NCBI RefSeq assembly: GCF_001420695.1
Contig: NZ_LJJB01000013.1
Coordinates: 1,519,731 to 1,583,730, forward strand
Source of the DNA: Brevibacillus choshinensis
GTDB lineage: Bacteria; Bacillota; Bacilli; Brevibacillales; Brevibacillaceae
Length of the DNA: 64,000 nt
Reading direction: 5' to 3'
Position numbers and translations under genes: made by a program. This document shows positions 17,569 through 29,144 of the stretch, one piece after another. The notes beneath the pieces were generated by a model. That model was not told the DNA's origin, searched no databases, and saw nothing but the letters and a program-made list of their open reading frames with translations. Each line of letters begins with the position of its first letter. The first letter of the stretch is position 1.

Positions 17569-19041
17569 TTACCCCCTCACCCATTCCGGCTTGCGCTGGT
17601 GATAGCCAACTGACTGCTCATAGGCATGAGCCACGCGCAATACGGTGGATTCATCAAACGCTTTCCCGATGATCTGCAGACCGATTGGCAGACCTTTTTG
17701 GGAGAAGCCGCACGGCACGCTGATCGCTGGCAGGCCAGCCAGGTTTACCGGCACGGTGCAGATGTCTTCCAAATACATTTTGACCGGATCGTCCACGTTC
17801 TCTCCAATTTTGAACGCCGTGGAAGGCGTCGTCGGATGGAGAATCACATCGAAGTCGGCAAAAATGTTGTTGTAGTCCTGAATGATCAAGGTACGCACTT
17901 GTTGAGCCTTTTTGTAGTAAGCATCGTAATAACCAGACGACAGGGCATAGGTACCGAGCATGATCCGGCGTTTTACTTCTGGACCGAAGCCTTGGCTGCG
18001 GGATTCTTTGTACAGCTCAATCAGGTTGGATGCATTGTCAGCACGCACGCCGTAGCGCACGCCGTCAAAGCGAGCCAGGTTGGAGGAAGCCTCCGACGAA
18101 GAGAGCAGGTAGTACGCAGGTACAGCATATTCGGTATGCGGCATGGAAACCTCGCTCCATGTCGCTCCCATGCTCTCCAGCTGTTTCAGCGCGGCCAGTA
18201 CGGCATCGCGTACCTCTGGATCGATGCCTTCCCCGATCAATTCTTTCGGCACACCAATCCGAAGCCCTTTGACATCTCCAGTCAGTGCAGACAGGAAGTC
18301 AGGGACTTCTACATTTGCGGAAGTCGAGTCATACGGATCATGACCTGCGATTGCTTGTAGCACGTAAGCAGAGTCTTCCACGTTTTTCGTCACAGGACCG
18401 ATCTGGTCGAGGGAGGAAGCAAAAGCTACCAGACCAAAACGGGATACGCGTCCATAAGTCGGTTTCAAACCTACCACGCCGCAGAAAGCAGCTGGCTGAC
18501 GGATCGAGCCGCCTGTGTCAGAGCCGAGGGTAAAGTAAAAATGACGTGCAGCCATCGCTGCCGCCGAACCACCGCTGGAGCCACCTGGTACGTACTCGGT
18601 ATTCCACGGGTTTTTTGTTGGGTAGAAGCCGGAGTTTTCGTTGGAACCGCCCATGGCAAACTCGTCCATGTTCAGCTTGGCTACGATAACCGCATCGGCA
18701 TCCTTCACCTTTTTGGAGACGGTTCCGTCATGCGCAGGGTCAAAGTTGGCCAAAAACTTACTGGCGCAAGTGGTGCGTACGTCCTTCGTGATGAGGTTGT
18801 CCTTGAGGCCTGCTGGAAGGCCGTATAGCAGTCCTGGCTCCTCGCCTCCTTTGGCGAGACGCTCGTCCAATTGGCGGGCATGAGCAAGGGCTCCTTCTTC
18901 ATCTACGTGCAGAACGGACTTGATTTCACTGTCGTGTTCCTTGATGCTGGCGATGGAAGCCTGCACCAGATCCGTCACGGACAATTCCTTTTTGCGCAGA
19001 GCGCTATGTATTTCGGACAATCGCTTGTCAAACAGCGACAC
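17569..19041 (-). CDS. gatA: Glutamyl/aspartyl-tRNA amidotransferase subunit A
   Basis: Amidase subunit that frees ammonia from glutamine for GatB. The Ser-cisSer-Lys triad is visible in the amidase signature: lysine in [10 protein letters not shown] (about residue 78), [12 protein letters not shown], and the nucleophilic serine in [19 protein letters not shown]. Length 490 is normal. It lies 33 bases downstream of gatC and is almost contiguous with gatB. Confidence 0.97.
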   Translation of the reverse strand: MSLFDKRLSEIHSALRKKELSVTDLVQASIASIKEHDSEIKSVLHVDEEGALAHARQLDERLAKGGEEPGLLYGLPAGLKDNLITKDVRTTCASKFLANFDPAHDGTVSKKVKDADAVIVAKLNMDEFAMGGSNENSGFYPTKNPWNTEYVPGGSSGGSAAAMAARHFYFTLGSDTGGSIRQPAAFCGVVGLKPTYGRVSRFGLVAFASSLDQIGPVTKNVEDSAYVLQAIAGHDPYDSTSANVEVPDFLSALTGDVKGLRIGVPKELIGEGIDPEVRDAVLAALKQLESMGATWSEVSMPHTEYAVPAYYLLSSSEASSNLARFDGVRYGVRADNASNLIELYKESRSQGFGPEVKRRIMLGTYALSSGYYDAYYKKAQQVRTLIIQDYNNIFADFDVILHPTTPSTAFKIGENVDDPVKMYLEDICTVPVNLAGLPAISVPCGFSQKGLPIGLQIIGKAFDESTVLRVAHAYEQSVGYHQRKPEWVRG

Positions 19042-19074
19042 AGTGGGTTCCTCCCTTCTCTTCTCCTGGGGTTA

Positions 19075-19365
19075 TCATTCAAAAACAGCCGGTACTTTGA
19101 ACTGTCCTTCTTCGTGGTCCGGTGCGTTTTTCAGCACTTCCTCACGTGGCAGGGACGGGCGATTGACGTCTTCGCGCATCACGTTTTTCACATCAGTCGC
19201 ATGGCTGGTAGGCGCTACGTTGGATGTATCCAGTTCATTCAGCTTGGCAGCAAATTCCAAGATCGCATTGAGATCTTTGGTGTAACGCTCTGCTTCTTCC
19301 TCTGTCAATTGCAAGCGGGCAAGATTGGCTACGTGCTCCACTTCTTTGCGTGTAATGGCACTCAT
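19075..19365 (-). CDS. gatC: Glutamyl/aspartyl-tRNA amidotransferase subunit C
   Basis: Small stabilising subunit of GatCAB. The ATG at 19365 has GGAGGTGG upstream and gives 96 residues starting [18 protein letters not shown], the family N-terminus. [19 protein letters not shown] and the C-terminal [20 protein letters not shown] complete the match. First gene of the gatCAB operon. Confidence 0.95.
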   Translation of the reverse strand: MSAITRKEVEHVANLARLQLTEEEAERYTKDLNAILEFAAKLNELDTSNVAPTSHATDVKNVMREDVNRPSLPREEVLKNAPDHEEGQFKVPAVFE

Positions 19366-19534
19366 GTTTCCACCTCCGAATCGTATCACATAACTTTGAT
19401 CTTACTTGAAAAGAGCGGGTTCAGTCAATTTTCACCGGGTTTCGCTTATAGTAAAAAAAGATTTACCGAAGTGCGTCTTTGTTCGGGCTGTCGTGGAAAG
19501 GAGGAAAAAGCAGAAAGTACGCTCCATATCAATG

Positions 19535-19575
19535 AAAAAAAGCCCAAGGCTGATTTGCTCAGCAGCCTTGGAGCT
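19535..19575 (-). terminator. Terminator after psd
   Basis: CCAAGGCTG and CAGCCTTGG arms around a nine-base loop, followed by CTTTTTTTC on the minus strand. The rest of the interval between gatC and psd (about 19390-19600) holds no gene that I can support. Confidence 0.85.
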
Positions 19576-19601
19576 TTCTATGACGCTACTACGCGTAGCC
19601 T

Positions 19602-20444
19602 TTACTCGGTCTTCTCCGCCAGCAGTTGGCCCATGAGCAGGCTTTTGCCCATCTCGATGCCTTCCGCCCATTTGAGGTGGTTGGATTCGAGCAGCAAGAT
19701 GACTGTGGAGCCAAACTCGAACCAGCCAAGCTCTTCCCCTTTTTGATAGTGAGGGGTGTCTACGATTAATTCGCTGGTCTGGCGGCCATGCTTGATGTTG
19801 GTCGTAGCCGTATTGTACGAGACCTTCACACTACCTACGAACAAGGCACCTACTTTGACCAGTGCCAGATCACCCATATCCTTGGTCTGGATGTACGTGA
19901 CGAGGCGCTCATTGCGAGCAAATAGTCTGTCCACATTTTCAATACCCAGCTTGTTCACCGGGTAGAGGCGTCCTGGCAAATAGCAGTAACGGATCAGATC
20001 CCCTTCGACTGGCATGTGGATCCGGTGGTAATCTCTCGGGCTCAAATAGATGGTGATGAATTTGCCTCCGTAGTAGCGCTTTGCCTCTTCTACGGAACCG
20101 CCGAGCAGCTCAACGACATCAAATTGCTTTCCCTTGGCCTGAATCAAGGTACCCTCGCAAATATCTCCCAATTGGGACACCGTTCCGTCCACTGGGCTGA
20201 CGATGACATGGTCACCGGGAGCAATCGGTCTCGCCTCTGGCTTGAGTCGGCGACAGAAAAATTCTTTCAGGGTACGATATTGGTTTACTGGCTTCTCAAT
20301 CACGGTAGAATCAATGTGATAATGACGTATATAACGCTGAATCGCTAATCGACTAAATCTTGATGCGGTTATTTTCCCCATCGTTCGTGACATCGCATTT
20401 TGTGGCAAGCGATGAATTAGGACAGGTAGTATCTTTTTACGCAT
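19602..20444 (-). CDS. psd: Phosphatidylserine decarboxylase
   Basis: Pyruvoyl enzyme making phosphatidylethanolamine from phosphatidylserine at the membrane. The proenzyme cleavage motif FGST is near residue 247 in ELGWFEFGSTVILLLE; the serine becomes the pyruvoyl group. Other family blocks are FFCRRLKPEARPI, SPVDGTVSQLG, IYLSPRDYHRIHMPV and SLLMGQLL near the end. Preceded by AAGGAG. No phosphatidylserine synthase gene is seen nearby. Confidence 0.95.
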   Translation of the reverse strand: MRKKILPVLIHRLPQNAMSRTMGKITASRFSRLAIQRYIRHYHIDSTVIEKPVNQYRTLKEFFCRRLKPEARPIAPGDHVIVSPVDGTVSQLGDICEGTLIQAKGKQFDVVELLGGSVEEAKRYYGGKFITIYLSPRDYHRIHMPVEGDLIRYCYLPGRLYPVNKLGIENVDRLFARNERLVTYIQTKDMGDLALVKVGALFVGSVKVSYNTATTNIKHGRQTSELIVDTPHYQKGEELGWFEFGSTVILLLESNHLKWAEGIEMGKSLLMGQLLAEKTE

Positions 20445-20643
20445 AGGACAACTCCTTGTTTTTCCCGATAAACATGCTTCTATAGAATCTCCAACTAAGA
20501 AGCTGAAAAAAGGATAACCTTACTTTACCACTTCAGCCAATACCCAGTAAACCCCGCACTCCTACCATCGGCTCATCATTTTCTTTGCTCCGCTTGCTAT
20601 ACTATAATAAGGTGGACAAGCCTACATTCAGGAGAACACAGAT

Positions 20644-21558
20644 ATGTCAAAGCTCGACATTGAAACATTAATCAGTCAATACGGGGATATCCTGACTAGC
20701 TTTTTTCATCATATGTCAGATATGTTCTTTCTTATGTCTGTTGAAGAGTCTACGAGCCTCGATCTGCATTTTCGCTACGTCTTGATGAATCCTGCTGCGA
20801 TGCAAGTGGCCGGTCTCACGGAGAAAGTGTACGGTAAGCGATTAGAGGACGTGTACCCCGAGGCCAAAGCTGCCGAATTGACCAGCATGTACAAAAAAGC
20901 CGTTCAAAGCGGAGTACCCATTCACTTCACGAGTGAAGGCGATGTGATCGGCGAATCGATCCTCTCCCCTGTTTTCAACAAAGATGGAGTATGCACGCAT
21001 GTATTTTCTGTGACCCGCGACATTACGGAGCGCAAACACCTGGAGTCCAGGCTAGAGTATTTGGCGTATCACGACGTATTGACTGGCTTGCCAAATCGGC
21101 GCCTGCTCTACATCCATTTGCAAAATGCCTTGGCTACAGCGAAAGCAAACGACGAGCTTGTCGCCGTCCTTTTCCTCGACTGCGACCACTTCAAGCAAAT
21201 CAACGATACCTGGGGACACAATACAGGTGATCTCTTCTTGCAAATGCTCGCAAAGCGACTGACTTCTTGCGTTCGCGAAGGGGATACCGTAGCACGCCTA
21301 GGTGGCGATGAATTCATCGTCACCCTCACAGGAATCCAGTCGCAGCAGCAGGTGGAAAAAGTATCGAGGCGAATTTTGCTTGCCTTACAAGAACCATGGG
21401 CTATCGAAGAGAGTACCTTTCTTTGCACGACCAGCATCGGAATCTCTCTCTATCCTTTCACCGCCCTCGACGCGGACCAGCTCCTAATGAATGCCGACAA
21501 AGCCCTCTACTCAGCAAAAGCTGCGGGTCGCAACCAGTTTCATTTCTATTCCCCATAA
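20644..21558 (+). CDS. PAS-GGDEF diguanylate cyclase
   Basis: Makes cyclic di-GMP. An N-terminal PAS sensor (about 15-130, ending VFSVTRDITERKHLE) leads to a GGDEF domain (about 140-300). The metal aspartate lies in VAVLFLDCDHFKQINDTWGHNTGD, the active site is an intact RLGGDEFIV, and an inhibitory I-site RxxD (REGD) sits exactly five residues before GGDEF, so product inhibition is expected. No EAL domain follows. No transmembrane segment is seen. An AGGAG site precedes the ATG. The signal sensed is unknown. Confidence 0.92.
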   Translation: MSKLDIETLISQYGDILTSFFHHMSDMFFLMSVEESTSLDLHFRYVLMNPAAMQVAGLTEKVYGKRLEDVYPEAKAAELTSMYKKAVQSGVPIHFTSEGDVIGESILSPVFNKDGVCTHVFSVTRDITERKHLESRLEYLAYHDVLTGLPNRRLLYIHLQNALATAKANDELVAVLFLDCDHFKQINDTWGHNTGDLFLQMLAKRLTSCVREGDTVARLGGDEFIVTLTGIQSQQQVEKVSRRILLALQEPWAIEESTFLCTTSIGISLYPFTALDADQLLMNADKALYSAKAAGRNQFHFYSP

Positions 21559-21570
21559 AGAGGTGTACTG

Positions 21571-22545
21571 TCAAATTTTTTGAAAGTAAAACAGGAATAA
21601 CGACAGTGCCGAAAACAGAAAGCTGACCAAGTACAGAACAACAACCGTCTGTTTAGCGGTCAAGCCATGCGACATCAACCGATGATGCACATGACGACGA
21701 TCCGCTTGATACATGGGAGATCCCGCGAGTAATCTGCTGATCATCACTTGTACGGTATCCACGACTGGCAGCCCCAGTGCGAGTACCGTGACCACGAGTG
21801 AAATGAGCGTAGCCCCTTTCATCGTTCCCTCCAAGGAAATAATCGCAAGGGCAAAGCCCAAAAACATCGAGCCCGCATCTCCCATAAAAATTTTTGCCGG
21901 ATAAAAGTTAAAGCGCAAAAAAGCAAGCGCAGCCCCCGTCAATGCAACTGCCAAAAGCGCTGTCAAATCCTGCCCCTTTACCATCGAGAGAAAAAACAGG
22001 GTGACCGCTGAAAAAACCGTAGCTCCTGCCGCCAAACCATCTACTCCATCCAAAAAGTTCACCATATTGATCAAGCCGACAATCCAAACCACAGTTGCCA
22101 GAAACGATACCCAGACAGGGAACGTGATGAATGCTCCATCTTCCCCTCCCAGCCAGGAAAGACTGACACCTCGAAATCGGATATCGAAGAAAAATACCAT
22201 CATACCTACCAACAACTGTACCAATAATTTGGGTAACGCCGGAAAATCTTTTTGCATGCCTTTGAACGCATCATCTGCCCACCCAATTGCCATCAAAACA
22301 GCTCCGCCAACCGCCAAAACTGCAACGATTTTTTGCACCCCTGCAAAAAAAGCTGACACCACTATCATCCCGACGAACATCGCCACTCCACCAGATAATG
22401 GCATGGGATGACTATGCCCTTTTCGTCCTCTCGGTATATCCAGCAGCTTCGTTTTCCACGCCAGCCAATGAGCAGCCGGCATCAATAAATAGACCAGAAA
22501 AAAAGAAGATAGGCCTGAAACCACATAAGTAAACAGCTCCCTCAC
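21571..22545 (-). CDS. TagO/WecA-type undecaprenyl-phosphate sugar-1-phosphate transferase
   Basis: Polytopic membrane enzyme (about ten or eleven segments) that moves a sugar-1-phosphate, usually GlcNAc-1-P, onto undecaprenyl phosphate to start wall teichoic acid or polysaccharide synthesis. Catalytic landmarks are KGHSHPMPLSGG, the Asp pair in AIGWADDAFKGM, VNFLDGVDGLAAG, FMGDAGSMFLGF and the HHRLMSHG loop. The frame begins further upstream with a TTG inside the pruA terminator; the GTG at 22545 is more plausible but has only a weak ribosome site, so the start is uncertain. Confidence 0.88.
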   Translation of the reverse strand: MRELFTYVVSGLSSFFLVYLLMPAAHWLAWKTKLLDIPRGRKGHSHPMPLSGGVAMFVGMIVVSAFFAGVQKIVAVLAVGGAVLMAIGWADDAFKGMQKDFPALPKLLVQLLVGMMVFFFDIRFRGVSLSWLGGEDGAFITFPVWVSFLATVVWIVGLINMVNFLDGVDGLAAGATVFSAVTLFFLSMVKGQDLTALLAVALTGAALAFLRFNFYPAKIFMGDAGSMFLGFALAIISLEGTMKGATLISLVVTVLALGLPVVDTVQVMISRLLAGSPMYQADRRHVHHRLMSHGLTAKQTVVVLYLVSFLFSALSLFLFYFQKI

Positions 22546-22588
22546 CTGCCCGCACTTTATTCTTGTCTCTAGTGTGGACAAAATGAAC

Positions 22589-22618
22589 AAAAAAAAGCCG
22601 CCTCCGTGAAGAGGCAGC
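22589..22618 (-). terminator. Terminator after the P5C dehydrogenase gene
   Basis: GCTGCCTC and GAGGCGGC arms (one wobble) with TTTTTTTT following on the minus strand. Confidence 0.85.
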
Positions 22619-22635
22619 TCGTTTGAAAGAGAGTC

Positions 22636-24183
22636 TTACAGTTTTTCGGAAACCAGTTTTGCTTGCGTGAACAGCAAGAGGTAGTCAGGGCCACCTGCTT
22701 TGGAGTCCGTACCAGACATGTTGAAGCCCCCAAATGGATGCACACCTACCAACGCACCTGTGCACTTACGGTTGAAGTACAGGTTACCTGCATGGAACTC
22801 TTCACGAGCGCGCTCCAGGTTGGCACGGTTGCGGCTGATTACAGCGCCAGTCAAGCCGTACTCGGTGTTGTTCGCGATTTCCATTGCATGGTCAAAGTCG
22901 TTAGCTTTGCAGAATGCTACTACAGGTCCAAAGATTTCTTCCTGCATGATGCGAGCTGTCGGAGCTACGTCAGCAAATACAGTTGGCATAATGAAGTAGC
23001 CAGAGTCTGGGCCTTTTTCGCCACCTGCTACCAGTTTCCCTTCTGTTTTACCGATCTCGATGTATTCCAAAATTTTGTTGTACGCTTTATCGTCAACCAC
23101 TGGACCTGTGTAGAAATCGTTGCTGCGGATATCGCCTACAGTCAGGTTTTTGGTCAGTTCTACTACACGATTCAGCACTTGATCGTAAACATCTTGGTGT
23201 ACGATCGCACGGGAGCAAGCGGAACATTTTTGACCGGAGAAACCAAATGCAGAAGCAACGATCGATTGAGCAGCCAATTCCAGATCGGCATCGTTGTCTA
23301 CTACGATGGAGTCTTTACCGCCCATTTCAGCAATCAGACGCTTCATCCATTTTTGTCCTGGACGATGTTTTGCAGCCAGCTCATTAATGCGCAGACCTAC
23401 GTCGCGGGAACCTGTAAAGCTGATGAAACGAGTTTGTGTGTGCTCGACGAGGTAGTCACCGATTTCGCTGCCGGAACCAGGAACGAAGTTCACTACACCT
23501 GCTGGTACGCCAGCATCTTCGAGGATTTCCATGAATTTCGCAGCGATGACAGGAGTCGTAGATGCAGGCTTCAGTACTACGGTGTTACCGGAAACCAGCG
23601 CTGCCGTCGTCATACCTACCATGATCGCGAGCGGGAAGTTCCAAGGTGGGATTACGATACCTACACCCAGTGGAACGTAGTACAGCTCGTTATCTTCATC
23701 CGGGATGCGAGGAAGATCATGGCGCTGGGACAGCTTATCCATTTGACGAGCATAGTACTCCATGAAGTCGATTGCTTCTGCCGTATCCGCATCTGCCTCT
23801 GGCCAGCTTTTTCCTGCTTCTTTTACGAGCCAAGCAGAGAATTCATGCTTGCGGCGACGCAGGATCGCTGCTGCTTTTGTCAGGTAACGGGAACGGGAAG
23901 TACCAGGTACTTTTTTCCACGTTTCAAAAGTGCTTGCTGCGACTTGAATCGCTTTTTCAGCCAGAGCTTGGTCAGCCTGGGATACCACACCTACTACTTG
24001 TTCTTTATTGGAAGGGTTGATGGAGCGGGATTTCTTTTCGGTTTTGATGCGCTCTCCGCCGATGATCAGGTCATATTCCCGGCCCAGCTCGCTTTCTACT
24101 TTCGCGAGTGCTTCTTCAAACGCCTTTTTATTTTCCGGTAAGCTAAAATTGGTAAACGCCTCGTTTTTGAATTCTACTTGCAT
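22636..24183 (-). CDS. rocA: 1-pyrroline-5-carboxylate dehydrogenase
   Basis: Last step of proline and arginine breakdown: oxidises glutamate semialdehyde/P5C to glutamate with NAD+. The 515-residue length is typical of RocA/PruA. The catalytic glutamate is in [13 protein letters not shown] and the catalytic cysteine in [17 protein letters not shown]; the cofactor region [28 protein letters not shown] and FTGSRDVG are intact. GGAGG precedes the ATG. A sigma-54-type promoter lies about 50 bases upstream, matching how the B. subtilis roc genes are driven by SigL and RocR. No proline dehydrogenase gene is adjacent. Confidence 0.95.
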   Translation of the reverse strand: MQVEFKNEAFTNFSLPENKKAFEEALAKVESELGREYDLIIGGERIKTEKKSRSINPSNKEQVVGVVSQADQALAEKAIQVAASTFETWKKVPGTSRSRYLTKAAAILRRRKHEFSAWLVKEAGKSWPEADADTAEAIDFMEYYARQMDKLSQRHDLPRIPDEDNELYYVPLGVGIVIPPWNFPLAIMVGMTTAALVSGNTVVLKPASTTPVIAAKFMEILEDAGVPAGVVNFVPGSGSEIGDYLVEHTQTRFISFTGSRDVGLRINELAAKHRPGQKWMKRLIAEMGGKDSIVVDNDADLELAAQSIVASAFGFSGQKCSACSRAIVHQDVYDQVLNRVVELTKNLTVGDIRSNDFYTGPVVDDKAYNKILEYIEIGKTEGKLVAGGEKGPDSGYFIMPTVFADVAPTARIMQEEIFGPVVAFCKANDFDHAMEIANNTEYGLTGAVISRNRANLERAREEFHAGNLYFNRKCTGALVGVHPFGGFNMSGTDSKAGGPDYLLLFTQAKLVSEKL

Positions 24184-24235
24184 TGTGACGCCTCCTTATC
24201 GATTTCTTCCATGTTTGGGTTCACTCTTTATTCAT

Positions 24236-24253
24236 ATGCAAGGATCATACCAA
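24236..24253 (-). promoter_or_regulatory. Sigma-54 (-24/-12) promoter of the P5C dehydrogenase gene
   Basis: The minus strand reads TTGGTATGATCCTTGCAT. It fits the SigL consensus TGGCACG-N4-TTGCW, with the GG and GC doublets exactly ten bases apart. The predicted start of transcription is about 43 bases before the ATG. Confidence 0.7.
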
Positions 24254-24350
24254 CAAAACCGCCTTCCCACACACTTCGTTAGTCTTTGCATTTTACTCGA
24301 AAAACAACAAGGAAGATGACACGACAGAAATGAACACATTTGTCTTGCTC

Positions 24351-24366
24351 GTGCACACAATTGCAC
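24351..24366. promoter_or_regulatory. Dyad upstream of the sigma-54 promoter, candidate enhancer site
   Basis: GTGCA-CACAAT-TGCAC is a perfect 5-bp inverted repeat about 100 bases upstream of the -24 element, where an enhancer-binding activator such as RocR would bind. The activator gene is not in this window. Confidence 0.4.
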
Positions 24367-24506
24367 ATAAGTGTTTTGCTTTCTAAAAAAACGCAGGAAA
24401 TACACCCGCTTCCTTTTTCCACTCGATCAAACTGTAGTGGAGGAGAGGAAAAAAGAGAAAACGCTCCAGCTTCATAGGAACACCTACTGGGGGTCATCCC
24501 TGTCCG

Positions 24507-25020
24507 GCTCCATATAAAAAACGAAACCGCGTCCAAAGCAGCCGTCTCAGGGAGCTTATCAGAGGTGGACGCTTAAAACCGTGTTTCGTTTTTTCCATTG
24601 TGCCTTAGTAGGTTTTCCTAAGATCTTCCGCTTATTTCTTCTTTTTCCTCGACCAGCTTTGGCTCTTCCACTCCCTGTATTCCGGAGGCTTTCCAAGGAG
24701 TTTCTTTGAGAAAAAACCCTTCGTGGGACAATGCCTAAGAAGAACGAAACTTAGTTCTCCTTATTCAATCGCTCCCGTGACACTTCGAACTGGCATTTTT
24801 GCCGACTTCATTCTTCTCTTGCTTCACCAACGCCCTTCGAAGCGGCTACTACTTTACCGCGTCCCCGTGAATCGTTGTGGAGCGGACTGTCTATACTCCC
24901 TTGCAGGGCCGCCGAACCTGTTCGGCGGGGATGGCCGGAGCGCAGATCGGAAACCCGCTTCTCCCCACCACCACAGCACGTATGAGCCACCAAAAAACTT
25001 ATAAATTCCTATCTGTATAG
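24507..25020 (-). ncRNA. Candidate structured non-coding RNA region
   Basis: About 500 bases between two terminators lack any convincing gene but are rich in hairpins. At 24516-24594 a 12-bp stem (AAAAAACGAAAC/GTTTCGTTTTTT) encloses a second 7-bp stem (GCGTCCA/TGGACGC) and has T-runs on either strand, so it can end a transcript in either direction. At 24909-24928 CCGCCGAA-CCTG-TTCGGCGG is a perfect hairpin. The minus strand is favoured because a transcript would start just after the 25022-25057 terminator and end at the large hairpin. I found no hallmark of tmRNA, RNase P RNA, SRP RNA, 6S RNA or a known riboswitch. Direction, ends and function are unproven. Confidence 0.35.
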
Positions 25021-25021
25021 C

Positions 25022-25057
25022 AAAAAAAAGCTCCCTCACGATTCGACGTAAAGGAGC
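25022..25057 (-). terminator. Terminator of the pcrA-ligA-camS transcript
   Basis: GCTCCTTTACG pairs with CGTGAGGGAGC (two wobble pairs) around TCGAAT, followed by TTTTTTTT on the minus strand. Confidence 0.85.
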
Positions 25058-25068
25058 CTTCTTTTTTA

Positions 25069-26145
25069 CTACTGCCTGTATATATGCATATACGGTTCGC
25101 CACTGGTTGGTCGGATGTAGATCGCCAACGGCTTATTCATCGATTGTACGTACAGGTTGATGTGTACGCTCTTGTCAAAGAGCTGATTGATGCTTCCCGC
25201 CGCAAATTGCGTGAACTGCAGAACCTCTGTGCGGGAATCATACTCTGCCGTAGCAGTGATGGTCAGCTCCGTCAGCCTGCCACCCATGAAACGTCCTACG
25301 CCCGTCATCCCGATATACTCGCCAAAGTACGATTGGGACTGACGCATCAGCTTGTCAAACTGCAACGACTGCTGAGCGTACTTCTTCTCCACATCGGTGC
25401 TCGGGAACAAGTAGAACTCCTCGTCGATCGGTTGCCATTTGGAAATAGCTGCTTCATTGGCATTGACAGTACCAGACATGATGAAATGTCCCGGCACGAA
25501 TGACGAATTCGCTTCTGGCACCTGGTACAGAAGGACTAGCATAGGGACTGTCGGGGTGTTCACTCGAATCGACTGGATAATACGTGATGCCAGCTGCTGA
25601 CCTTTTGCCTGCAATTCCTGCGTCGTGTACTTTTTATCCTGACCCGTCGCATCCTGATATTCAGGAGTAAGCGACAGCCCTATCACCATACCTTCCAATT
25701 GCCCCAGACGATCCTTATCTTTGCTGACGTAATCGTGCTCCAGTACATGGACCAGAATCCCTTTTTTCTTTTGTCCGTTGGCCGCGCCCGTTTTCTCTTG
25801 AGCAATCCATTCGGTTACCTGTTCTTTTTTGATCTGCTGACCTTCTTGGAACAGATACTCGGATGTTGGGAACGTGTCTCGGGCAAATTCCATCAATCCC
25901 AGCTCCAAATGGCTGAAATCAATGCGGTACTTCGTGTCACTCAGCATGCCGCGAGTCTGGTTCGGTTTATAGGGAGGAATACTGCCGTAGTAATCTTCCG
26001 AAACTTCCACTACCGGAGACAAGGATGGCGTTGCGGGCTCTGGTCCTGTTTCCTGACCACGTGGCAGAAGCGAGCATCCTGTTGTTGCGATCACCAGAAG
26101 TATAGTTGTTATCAGCTTGCATCCTGTCAAAAACTTCGCTTTCAT
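25069..26145 (-). CDS. camS: CamS-family lipoprotein
   Basis: A 358-residue lipoprotein (signal LLVIATTGC, lipidated cysteine at about 24) of the CamS family, known as YerH in B. subtilis and as the precursor of sex pheromone cAM373 in enterococci and staphylococci. Family segments are YYGSIPPYKPNQTRGML, LELGLMEFARDTF, YLFQEGQQIKKE and a C-terminal domain ending RPTSGEPYMHIY. It lies in the conserved pcrA-ligA-camS order, here after one extra gene. The cellular role of the mature protein is unknown. Confidence 0.88.
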   Translation of the reverse strand: MKAKFLTGCKLITTILLVIATTGCSLLPRGQETGPEPATPSLSPVVEVSEDYYGSIPPYKPNQTRGMLSDTKYRIDFSHLELGLMEFARDTFPTSEYLFQEGQQIKKEQVTEWIAQEKTGAANGQKKKGILVHVLEHDYVSKDKDRLGQLEGMVIGLSLTPEYQDATGQDKKYTTQELQAKGQQLASRIIQSIRVNTPTVPMLVLLYQVPEANSSFVPGHFIMSGTVNANEAAISKWQPIDEEFYLFPSTDVEKKYAQQSLQFDKLMRQSQSYFGEYIGMTGVGRFMGGRLTELTITATAEYDSRTEVLQFTQFAAGSINQLFDKSVHINLYVQSMNKPLAIYIRPTSGEPYMHIYRQ

Positions 26146-26155
26146 ACGCTACTCC

Positions 26156-27040
26156 TTAATTCCATTTGACCCATCTGCTGTCGGATAGCTTGTAGATCAG
26201 AGCAGATTCTCCTACCCCAACCCATTTCGTATCTCCTTCACCAGAAGAAATCATGATCAGCTTTTCAGGCGAACGTGCATCTAGCAATCGCCACTCACCT
26301 TTTACTTTTTCAAACACGCCTTGTTCCGTTGCAACTGCCAATACACCCGTGCGTCGGTCGACAGAAAGAGAGTAGATCTGTTGGGCCCCAGGGAGAACCT
26401 CCGTCTTCCATTCCCCGTCCTCATTATAGAGCAAGCTGAATTGCGCCGCTACATAGAGACGATTTTCTTCAGGATTGAAATCCATCGCAAATACTTCCTG
26501 GTCCATCGGTTGCCAGAGACTCCATTTTTGGCCACTGTCCACGGACTGATAGATCCCTTCTCCAGATACGAAGGCGAACAGACGAATCTGCTCCCCCTCA
26601 CGAATCCCTGCAAAGCTGCGAATATCAGCAGGGTGGGGCAATCCTGATCCGATCGGATTCCATTGCTTGCCACCGTCTGAAGAATGAAGTACGCCCTCAC
26701 TTCCTGCTGCGTAAATCTGATGAGGGTCTTTTGGATCGACAAACCAGCCTGCGATATCATGCTGTTCCAACTGGGTAGATAAGAGGCTCCATAATCCTCC
26801 CGGGTTCGAACTGTACACCCCCGAATGAGTGCCCACCCATATCCGCTCCGAATCTGCAGTCATCGCCAGATTGTGCACGGTTTCTCCTTTTTCCAACACA
26901 TCCTGATAGGTTAGGTCACCCTTTAGAGCCGCTGCCGTCACGGAGGGTGGTGGAGCCGGTTTGTTCTGCTCGCTGTCATTGCAGCCTGCCAAGAATACCA
27001 AAACCATTGCTCCGCATCCCCATCGTAGGAAGCCCTTCAT
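26156..27040 (-). CDS. BNR/beta-propeller-repeat lipoprotein
   Basis: A lipoprotein signal (MVLVFLAGC, cysteine near residue 20) is followed by about 270 residues with repeated SSDGGKQWNPIG, SVDSGQKWSLW and related blocks, the Asp-box pattern of BNR/sortilin or Ycf48-like beta-propellers. It probably acts on the outer membrane surface as a binding scaffold. The start at 27040 fits the signal peptide; the frame also runs back to 27067 with no better ribosome site. It sits between ligA and camS, where B. subtilis has no gene. Confidence 0.75.
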   Translation of the reverse strand: MKGFLRWGCGAMVLVFLAGCNDSEQNKPAPPPSVTAAALKGDLTYQDVLEKGETVHNLAMTADSERIWVGTHSGVYSSNPGGLWSLLSTQLEQHDIAGWFVDPKDPHQIYAAGSEGVLHSSDGGKQWNPIGSGLPHPADIRSFAGIREGEQIRLFAFVSGEGIYQSVDSGQKWSLWQPMDQEVFAMDFNPEENRLYVAAQFSLLYNEDGEWKTEVLPGAQQIYSLSVDRRTGVLAVATEQGVFEKVKGEWRLLDARSPEKLIMISSGEGDTKWVGVGESALIYKLSDSRWVKWN

Positions 27041-27094
27041 GCTCTTCACGTCCCTTTCCATACTCATCCAGTCCGTCGCCGCTACGCTCTGGTG

Positions 27095-29122
<2,028 letters not shown>

Positions 29123-29144
29123 TTACTTTACCGATTCCGATGCT

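Noticed and set aside
22663-24141. 492-codon open frame on the plus strand opposite the P5C dehydrogenase gene
   Set aside because: It is the antisense shadow of a well-conserved aldehyde dehydrogenase. The translation is rich in Cys, Phe and His with no family motif and there is no ribosome site.
24723-25004. 93-codon plus frame in the gene-free region
   Set aside because: No ribosome site, odd composition, and it runs through the GC hairpin; a structured non-coding region explains it better.
24507-25020. tmRNA, RNase P RNA, SRP RNA or 6S RNA
   Set aside because: None of the conserved cores I know (tmRNA tRNA-like end, RNase P P4 strands, SRP GGAAG tetraloop region) could be found on either strand.
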